A stretch of 64,000 nucleotides of DNA, from NCBI RefSeq assembly GCF_001436315.1, contig NZ_AYZA01000016.1, positions 146,034-210,033 of the forward strand. The letters run 5' to 3'. The DNA is from Ligilactobacillus aviarius subsp. aviarius DSM 20655 (lineage in GTDB: Bacteria > Bacillota > Bacilli > Lactobacillales > Lactobacillaceae). Shown one piece after another: positions 58,507-64,000 of the stretch (position 1 is the stretch's first letter; each line of letters begins with the position of its first letter). The position numbers and the translations under genes are program-made. A model generated the notes under the pieces. The model was not told the origin of the DNA. It did not search any database and saw nothing but the letters and a program-made list of their open reading frames with translations.

Positions 58507-58518
58507 AGGGGAAAAAGA

Positions 58519-58959
58519 ATGGCTGAAAAAATTAAAAATATCAAACGGATCTTAGTCGGGGTCGATGATTCAGACGACGCCCAACTTGCTTTCCGGGTTG
58601 CAATGCAACGGGCAAAAGAACTTGATGCGACCTTATACATTACGTCGATCCTTGAAAAAGATGAAATGAATGTTTATCAAGTGTTGGATGCCGATTACAT
58701 GCGCCAACAAGTTGAAAAGTTAAAGAAACACATTGAAGATTACCGGAATATTGCCCTTGAAGCAGGGGTCAAGAAGGTTAAAACGGTGATTGCGGAAGGC
58801 GATGCTGGCGAAACGATCATCAAAAAAGTGATTCCCCAAGTCAACCCTGATTTGCTGGTTATTGGGGCGTTGGCTAAGGAAGGCCTTGAAAAGTACTTTG
58901 GTTCACAAGCCGCTTACATGGCAAAATACTCGCCAATCTCAGTTTTAGTTGTCCGATAA
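58519..58959 (+). CDS. Universal stress protein (mntH-linked)
   Basis: A 146-residue Usp domain (KRILVGVDDSDDAQLAFRVA, then LVIGALAKEGLEKYFGSQAAYMA, SVLVVR). The ATP loop is a variant: GALAKEG replaces the usual G-2x-G, while GS is kept. It is co-transcribed with mntH (12-nt gap, AGGGG site), which suggests a role in the Mn/oxidative response. Confidence 0.9.
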   Translation: MAEKIKNIKRILVGVDDSDDAQLAFRVAMQRAKELDATLYITSILEKDEMNVYQVLDADYMRQQVEKLKKHIEDYRNIALEAGVKKVKTVIAEGDAGETIIKKVIPQVNPDLLVIGALAKEGLEKYFGSQAAYMAKYSPISVLVVR

Positions 58960-58975
58960 GGTAAATAATCCAAAT

Positions 58976-59015
58976 AAAGCTCGCAGGAACGGAAATGGGT
59001 TCCGGCGAGCTTTTT
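58976..59015 (+). terminator. Terminator of mntH-usp
   Basis: AAAGCTCGC/GCGAGCTTT with inner GGAAC/GTTCC, then TTTTT. Confidence 0.85.
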
Positions 59016-59040
59016 AATTGGTATTAAATAAAGTAAACAA

Positions 59041-59068
59041 AAAATCCATGGCTTCAACCATGGATTTT
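59041..59068 (-). terminator. Terminator of the amino-acid antiporter gene
   Basis: A perfect 11-bp stem (AAAATCCATGG arm) with a T-run on the minus strand, 5 nt after the stop codon. Confidence 0.85.
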
Positions 59069-59072
59069 AATT

Positions 59073-60524
59073 TTATTCTTCTTTTAATCCTTTACGTTTA
59101 ACTTCAAGTTTCCGCAATGCAGGAAGCAAGAATCCAAGAACGATCAGGAAGCCAACGGTCAGGAAGTTCATGATCAATTGGTGGTTGAATGAAGCGGTTC
59201 CTGGGTTAGCATTTTGCGGAATGAATCCAAGGGTGGCACATACGAACGTGAAGATGAAGCACCACCAACCCATTGCAAGGGCGCCTTTCCGGTTCTTAAT
59301 GTAAACATAATCGGACTTGAATTCATCTTCGTGCCAGCGAATGGCAATGAATGCGACGAAGACAAGGGCGGTCTTGTATGGTGAAACGATTCCGTTCAGG
59401 TTCAATAACCAGTTGTAAATTGAATTGATACTTGGTAATGTTCCACTTAAAAGTAAGATCAGTAAACTAATTCCGGCAGTTAAGATGTAACTGTTAACTG
59501 GCCGGCCATTCTTGTTGGTCTTTGTTAACCAGCTTGGCATGTATTTCGAAGCGGTATCACTTGCGAATACCCGGCTGGCAGCATCAATTAAGATCGCTAA
59601 TTGAGCCAGCATGAAGAAGAGTTGAACAAAGGCGAAGACATACATCAAGGTCTTGCCCATGCCGCATTGTTCCCCAAGAAGCCGGAAAGCATAGTACGGA
59701 CCGTTCATCTTAAAGTCTGACGGAATGTGGTTGGCGTTGAAGAAGACGGCCAATGCTAATGTCCCAAAGATCGTTAAGAAGGCGGTCATTAATGCTAATG
59801 CCCACATTGCTTTATGGAAATCTTTGCGTGGATTTTTCAGGCGGCTAATATATGGTGCAGCCAATTCAGCCCCGGACATTGCGAAAATCAAAAGCCCGGT
59901 CGTTGAGAAGTAGTGCAGACTAAAGCTTGGCTTAAATGCACTCCAGCTGAAGTGGGTTGCGATGTGTGCGCCGTGTGCAAGTGCCCAAACTGTCATGAAA
60001 ACGAACAGCATTGAGATCAAGAACATGGCGCCCCCGCCGATGATCGACAAAATTTCCAATGAGTTTTTAACTTTGTTTTCGAAAATGATGAACAATAGGA
60101 TAATAATGAACGTCATTAATCCAAAGGTTGTTGTTGACATGTGTTGGTTCAAAGTTGCGTTTCCTAAAATGATCCAACTGATTGAAACAACAACGGAGTT
60201 TGAAACGTCAACTAAGTACGGAATCGTTTGGGTCCAATACATCCATGACGTAACATACCCGAAAAGATCGCTGTGGGTCCCGCGGCGAATCCAGGAAGCA
60301 AGGCCCCCGGCTTCTTCACCGCCGAAGGTTAATCCCAATTGAGTTGCGATCAAAGCATAAGGGATAACGTACGAGAAAAGTAAGAAAATCCATGAAACAA
60401 CAACTGAAAGCCCTTGGTTTTGAAATGGATAGAAAATATTTTCAAAACTAATGATTGTAACGAAGTCCAGTAGGGCAATTACTGGCCAACTCATATAATG
60501 TTTTTTCGGTGCTAAATCATCCAT
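59073..60524 (-). CDS. APC-family amino acid/amine antiporter, candidate ornithine:putrescine exchanger
   Basis: A 483-residue, 12-TM APC permease. The TM1 and TM6 regions are recognisable (ALLDFVTIISFENIFYPFQ; GLLIFAMSGAELAAPYISR), resembling the glutamate:GABA and arginine:agmatine antiporter branch. It is divergent from odc, so exchange of ornithine for putrescine is likely, giving pH control and proton-motive force. This is inferred from context; other substrates are possible. The ATG at 60524 is preceded by AGAGAGGGAA. A 20-codon open frame lies 29 nt upstream on the same mRNA. Confidence 0.82.
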   Translation of the reverse strand: MDDLAPKKHYMSWPVIALLDFVTIISFENIFYPFQNQGLSVVVSWIFLLFSYVIPYALIATQLGLTFGGEEAGGLASWIRRGTHSDLFGYVTSWMYWTQTIPYLVDVSNSVVVSISWIILGNATLNQHMSTTTFGLMTFIIILLFIIFENKVKNSLEILSIIGGGAMFLISMLFVFMTVWALAHGAHIATHFSWSAFKPSFSLHYFSTTGLLIFAMSGAELAAPYISRLKNPRKDFHKAMWALALMTAFLTIFGTLALAVFFNANHIPSDFKMNGPYYAFRLLGEQCGMGKTLMYVFAFVQLFFMLAQLAILIDAASRVFASDTASKYMPSWLTKTNKNGRPVNSYILTAGISLLILLLSGTLPSINSIYNWLLNLNGIVSPYKTALVFVAFIAIRWHEDEFKSDYVYIKNRKGALAMGWWCFIFTFVCATLGFIPQNANPGTASFNHQLIMNFLTVGFLIVLGFLLPALRKLEVKRKGLKEE

Positions 60525-60553
60525 AAATCGAAATTCCCTCTCTTTGTTAAATT

Positions 60554-60616
60554 TTATTCGGTAATGGATGAGTTGCCCGGAGCCTTATTCCAGCTAAAAC
60601 CAGCATTATACTGCAT
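60554..60616 (-). CDS. 20-residue leader peptide (uORF) upstream of the antiporter gene
   Basis: ATG at 60616 with a near-perfect AGGAGG site 7 nt upstream, 20 codons, stop at 60554. The peptide starts MQYNAGFSWNK and ends SSITE; it has no TM and is too short for a fold. Such a strong ribosome site on a short frame before an amine transporter resembles leader-peptide control (compare SpeFL before speF in enterobacteria, which shares no sequence with it). It could also be a small effector protein. Confidence 0.5.
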   Translation of the reverse strand: MQYNAGFSWNKAPGNSSITE

Positions 60617-60723
60617 TTTATTCCTCCTATTGTTATACTAGATATGAAAAAAGATGTACCTTTAATAGTGTAATTCAAAAACAATGTTTATGAAAGATTT
60701 TTTCAGAAAAAGAGTGATCGAAA

Positions 60724-62838
60724 ATGAAAATTTTGAAAATTGCTGCTCCGAAGAGTTTGATGCAGTACGTTTCAAAGCAATGGCCAGTCGTTGAACTTGC
60801 TTCAACGCTTAAAGGGGCTGAATTAGCTGCCATGGTTGTCAGTGCTGAAAATGAAGATGAAGTGCAGTTGGCAGCGGCTGTTCAAACGAAATCAATGCTG
60901 GATATTCCAGTTGTGAAGGTTGATATTACGCAACCGGCTGTTGATATTACCCGGGAAATTGATGCTGCGGCATTGCAGTATGAAAAGAAAATGGTTCCGC
61001 GGTTTTTAACTGACTTAGTTGAATTTGCGGACCGACGGCCGATCAGTTTTACGACTCCCGGACACCACAATGGAAGATACAACGAAAATCATCCAGCCGG
61101 AGTCGTTTTTAACCGCTTCTTCGGTGAAAATATGTTATATGCTGATACCAGCGACACGGTTGCTGAATTAGGCGATACGATGACGCATGCGGGCTCACCC
61201 TTGGAGGCTGAACAAAAAACCGCCGAAGTTTACCATGCAGATAAAGCATATTTCTGTCCAAACGGAACAACGGGATCGAATGACATTTGTGCAAGTGCGG
61301 TTTTACGGCCCGGTGATTTAGTTTTATTTGACCGCAATAATCATAAGTCGCTTTATAATGGGGCTTTGATCATGAATGGCGCCAAGCCGGTGTATATTCC
61401 AACGGATCGCAATGCACTCGGATTGATCGGTGAAATGGATCCGCAATTTTTGACGGAAGAAAGATTGCGCAAGGAAGCAGCAAAGGTTGATCCGGATAAG
61501 GCGGCACAGAAGCGACCATTCCGGATGGCGGTTATTCAAGCTGAAACGTATGATGGCGTTTTTTACAACGCGAAGTGGATGCTTGAGCGAATCGGAAAGC
61601 TATGTGATTACGTTTTATTTGATTGCGCATGGGGCGGTTTTGAACAGTTTATTGAAATGATGAAGCCGTTGTCGCCGTTAGCGCAAGACCTTGGTCCGGA
61701 TGATCCGGGAATTTTAGTGACTGAATCGCTTCATAAACAACAAACCGGAATGGGATCGGCTTCACAGATTTTGAAGAAGGATGCGCATATTAAAGGCCAA
61801 AAACGGTACGTTGATCATAAACACTTTAATAATGCTTATTTGAAGTACGTAACTTCGAGTTATAATTACCCGTTATATGCGTCAATGACGGTTAACCCGT
61901 ACATTGCAAGCGGGAAGAGTAATTTAGCATGGTGGAATGATATTTTGAAACGCGGGATCGAATGGCGCAAAAAGCTGATTCGGGAATCGAAACTATTCCG
62001 GCCGCTGGTTCCGCAAACGGTTGATGGCCGGAATTGGGAAGATATTCCAACCGATGAATTAGCAAGTGATTTGAAGTACTGGCAACTTTCACCTGAAAAC
62101 CATTGGCATGGCTTTAAACGAGCTGCTTCAGGGGAAGCCATCATTGATCCGTTGAAATTAACGGTCATGACCCCGGGAATCGATGTTGAGCATGAAGAAT
62201 ATACTGAAAAGGGAATTCCGGGAGCAGTCGTTGCTGAGTTTTTGACCGAGCACCGAATTTTAAAAGCCAAAGCGGACTTGAACTCGTTACTGTTCTTGCT
62301 GACCCCCGGTGATACGCCGAGTGACTTAGATGCATTGATGACGACGTTGCTGGAATTTGAACGTTTATACTTAAACGATGCACCATTGGAACAGGTTTTA
62401 CCAAAGTTAGCGCAGGAATACGCTGATCGGTATCAAGGATACACGATTCAGCAATTATGCGATGAAATGCATGCATATTACCGTGCCCACCAAACCTTTA
62501 AGTTGCAACAGGCATTGTTTGAAAAACCAAACATGCAGGATTATGAGATGCAGCCGGCTGACGCGGACCTCGCATTTCGGCACAATGAAAGTGAACTGTG
62601 TGACCTGGAAGAAGTTGAAGGCCGGATCGCAATGGAAGGTGCGTTACCATATCCTCCGGGCGTCTTTATTGTGGCTCCAGGCGAACGGTGGCAAAAGGTT
62701 GATTGCGACTACTTTAAGACATTAGTTGGCGCAATGGAACGGTTTGACGGCTTTGTTCCTGAAATTCAAGGAGTCTATTATCAAAAAGATGATCACGGCA
62801 AGATCCATGTGCAGTGTGAAGTTCTGAAAGAAGAATAA
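60724..62838 (+). CDS. odc: Ornithine decarboxylase, PLP fold-type I (ornithine/lysine/arginine decarboxylase family)
   Basis: A 704-residue enzyme, close to the ~730 of the Lactobacillus 30a ornithine decarboxylase. It has an N-terminal wing domain (1-105), then the PLP core with ISFTTPGHHNG (near 108-117), HAGSPL and FCPNGTTGSND. The cofactor Lys is in TESLHKQQ (K338). The C-terminal domain includes PYPPGVFIVAPGERW. It makes putrescine from ornithine and consumes a proton. Lysine as substrate cannot be excluded from motifs alone. It is divergent from the APC antiporter gene. The ribosome site (AGAG) is weak. Confidence 0.85.
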   Translation: MKILKIAAPKSLMQYVSKQWPVVELASTLKGAELAAMVVSAENEDEVQLAAAVQTKSMLDIPVVKVDITQPAVDITREIDAAALQYEKKMVPRFLTDLVEFADRRPISFTTPGHHNGRYNENHPAGVVFNRFFGENMLYADTSDTVAELGDTMTHAGSPLEAEQKTAEVYHADKAYFCPNGTTGSNDICASAVLRPGDLVLFDRNNHKSLYNGALIMNGAKPVYIPTDRNALGLIGEMDPQFLTEERLRKEAAKVDPDKAAQKRPFRMAVIQAETYDGVFYNAKWMLERIGKLCDYVLFDCAWGGFEQFIEMMKPLSPLAQDLGPDDPGILVTESLHKQQTGMGSASQILKKDAHIKGQKRYVDHKHFNNAYLKYVTSSYNYPLYASMTVNPYIASGKSNLAWWNDILKRGIEWRKKLIRESKLFRPLVPQTVDGRNWEDIPTDELASDLKYWQLSPENHWHGFKRAASGEAIIDPLKLTVMTPGIDVEHEEYTEKGIPGAVVAEFLTEHRILKAKADLNSLLFLLTPGDTPSDLDALMTTLLEFERLYLNDAPLEQVLPKLAQEYADRYQGYTIQQLCDEMHAYYRAHQTFKLQQALFEKPNMQDYEMQPADADLAFRHNESELCDLEEVEGRIAMEGALPYPPGVFIVAPGERWQKVDCDYFKTLVGAMERFDGFVPEIQGVYYQKDDHGKIHVQCEVLKEE

Positions 62839-62839
62839 A

Positions 62840-62877
62840 AAAAGCGGTTGAGATTAAAATCTCAGCCGCTTTTTTGT
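62840..62877. terminator. Bidirectional terminator between odc and the LysR gene
   Basis: AAAGCGGTTGAGAT/ATCTCAGCCGCTTT stem (one mismatch) with A/T runs on both sides. Confidence 0.85.
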
Positions 62878-62894
62878 GTTTTGTCACATTTATT

Positions 62895-63788
62895 TTATTC
62901 ATGGTATGTTGGTAACCATTCATCAAGCAATTGTAAGTATTCCTTTTCAAAGTAGTTATTATTAAGGTATACCAGGTAAATTGGATGGGTAATGTTAATC
63001 GCGTGAAGTTTAACTTCCATTAACGAGCCTTCATGAATCTGCCGGGCAACGATTCCGCGGTACATGAAGCTGATTCCAGTTCCCATTTCGAGCACCTGCT
63101 TGATGGTTTCAGGGTTACTAATTTGAGTTCGTTGATCAAAATCACTGACTTTTAAGTTTTGGGTTCCTAAAATTTGTTGCATAATGGCGTATGAGCCAGA
63201 TCCGCTTTCCCGGTAAATCAACGGGAAGTTTAACAATTCCGTTAACTTGTATTCCCGATTTGGATCAAGGCCTAATTTCGGGGATGCAACGGCAATAAAT
63301 GGTTCGTCAATTAACGGCCGGACCGTAAATTGTTCGGTATCAAAATTTCCTTCGACTAGGGCAAAATCAAGTTTGCCAGAGTGGAGTTGATCAAGACATT
63401 CCTTGGTATTCATCACATCACAGTGAAGGATAATCTCAGAGTGCCGTTCGTTTACGAATGAAATTAAGTCTGGCAGCATTGAGTTGGTTAATGATTGGGT
63501 TGCTGCCAGGTGCAATGGCCGTTTGTTTTTCGGAATTGCATGTAAATGTTCCTTAAATTTATTACTTTGGGAACGCAACGATTCCACAAATAAGAGAAGC
63601 TGTTTGCCTGATTGGGTAAGGTGAAGCTTCCGTTTCTTGTAAGTAAATAATTTTACGTTCAGTTCTTCTTCAAGATTTTTAAGCTGCTGGGAAACAGCTG
63701 GCTGGCTGATGTAAAGCTCTTCTGCCGCTTTGGTGTAAGAACCAACTTTGGCAACCGTTAAAAAAGTGATTAATTTGTGATCAAACAT
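62895..63788 (-). CDS. LysR-type transcriptional regulator
   Basis: A 297-residue LTTR. The helix-turn-helix reads FLTVAKVGSYTKAAEELYISQPAVSQQLKNLEEEL (about 10-45). The rest is a periplasmic-binding-fold effector domain (LALVEGNFDTEQF, PLIYRESGSGSY). The effector domain resembles the YeiE/CysB-like group. It is convergent with odc, so it could regulate that locus or the neighbouring glycolytic gene; no direct evidence. Confidence 0.9.
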   Translation of the reverse strand: MFDHKLITFLTVAKVGSYTKAAEELYISQPAVSQQLKNLEEELNVKLFTYKKRKLHLTQSGKQLLLFVESLRSQSNKFKEHLHAIPKNKRPLHLAATQSLTNSMLPDLISFVNERHSEIILHCDVMNTKECLDQLHSGKLDFALVEGNFDTEQFTVRPLIDEPFIAVASPKLGLDPNREYKLTELLNFPLIYRESGSGSYAIMQQILGTQNLKVSDFDQRTQISNPETIKQVLEMGTGISFMYRGIVARQIHEGSLMEVKLHAINITHPIYLVYLNNNYFEKEYLQLLDEWLPTYHE

Positions 63789-63899
63789 AATTTAACCTTC
63801 TTCATCGAGATAAACGATACTTATAATCCTATTTTATATGATTAATTTAGATTATTCAACGTCCGAATGAAGGTTATTCAGGGATAAAGAAGAATAAAA

Positions 63900-63930
63900 A
63901 AAGAGGTTGTGATTGATCACAACCTCTTTT
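63900..63930 (-). terminator. Terminator of the gene entering at the right edge
   Basis: A 14-bp stem AAAGAGGTTGTGAT/ATCACAACCTCTTT; on the minus strand TTTTTTTATTC follows. Almost the same arms as at 55533-55564. Confidence 0.82.
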
Positions 63931-63948
63931 CGCTTTCAGAATGCTTAA

Positions 63949-64000
63949 TTATTTAAGCATGCTTGCGAATTTTTCTAATGTACGGATCATTTGAGCTGTG
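63949..64000 (-). CDS. C-terminus of probable glyceraldehyde-3-phosphate dehydrogenase (partial)
   Basis: Only the last 16 codons are present, reading TAQMIRTLEKFASMLK and then stop. The pattern Y-T-x-Q-x-(V/I)-R-T-L-x-x-F-A at a C-terminus is typical of type I GAPDH. The terminator at 63900 follows. The assignment rests on 16 residues only. Confidence 0.55.
   Translation of the reverse strand, partial: TAQMIRTLEKFASMLK

Overview
The window is a 64-kb piece of the replication-origin region of a low-GC Gram-positive chromosome, most likely Lactobacillaceae. It carries dnaA-dnaN-yaaA-recF-gyrB-gyrA-rpsF-ssb-rpsR on one side of the origin and rpmH-rnpA-yidC with mnmE-mnmG on the other, plus walRKHIJ-htrA and rlmH. 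A KxYKxGKxW-type signal peptide on the first surface protein, frequent GTG/TTG starts, strong AGGAGG ribosome sites and heavy use of CGG for arginine fit this family. I would not name a species. oriC lies at about 27.1-27.6 kb, with a second DnaA-box/AT-rich part between dnaA and dnaN. Most genes to the left are on the minus strand and many core genes to the right are on the plus strand, so they are read away from the origin.

Left arm (1-27 kb). A truncated repeat-rich, coiled-coil surface protein comes first, then a 6-phospho-beta-glucosidase and a thiamine-diphosphate 2-oxoacid decarboxylase, each with a cre-like operator. A complete phosphate-uptake operon (pstS-C-A-B-B-phoU) follows. It is preceded by an 11-bp-phased array of TTTACA boxes and faces an orphan OmpR-type regulator whose receiver has lost key residues and which carries a His-rich linker. 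Next are a YbjQ protein, an intergenic stretch that looks like a structured RNA, a peptide symporter, rpsR-ssb-rpsF, an MFS transporter and the gyrA-gyrB-recF-yaaA-dnaN-dnaA block. A sugar porter with its own palindromic operator has been inserted between yaaA and dnaN.

Right arm, first half (27-46 kb). After rpmH-rnpA-yidC there is a 7.5-kb accessory stretch: ackA, a small membrane protein, a phosphodiesterase behind a terminator-bearing leader, a GlsB-like protein, two CPBP-family paralogues (one lacking every catalytic residue), DUF302 and a cytosolic coiled-coil protein. mnmE is preceded by an attenuator-like leader. After mnmG lies the most striking locus: a fluoride riboswitch (crcB motif) with an overlapping terminator controls an enolase gene followed by a P3A-type H+-ATPase whose codon use differs from the rest of the window. 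pepO, a 36-residue cysteine-rich metallothionein-like peptide behind an elaborate unclassified leader RNA, and tRNA-Lys(CUU) follow.

Right arm, second half (47-64 kb). The walRKHIJ-htrA cell-wall regulon is bracketed by two inverted copies of a ~135-bp element. Each copy begins a few bases after a stop codon and ends next to a terminator, as a 3'-UTR module would. A ~430-nt structured non-coding region precedes walR. A second DnaA-box cluster lies in front of rlmH. mntH-usp has a DtxR/MntR-like operator. An ornithine-decarboxylase locus follows: odc is divergent from an APC antiporter whose mRNA starts with a 20-codon open frame behind a perfect ribosome site. A LysR regulator and the C-terminus of what looks like GAPDH close the window. 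No rRNA, CRISPR array, IS element or prophage was seen.
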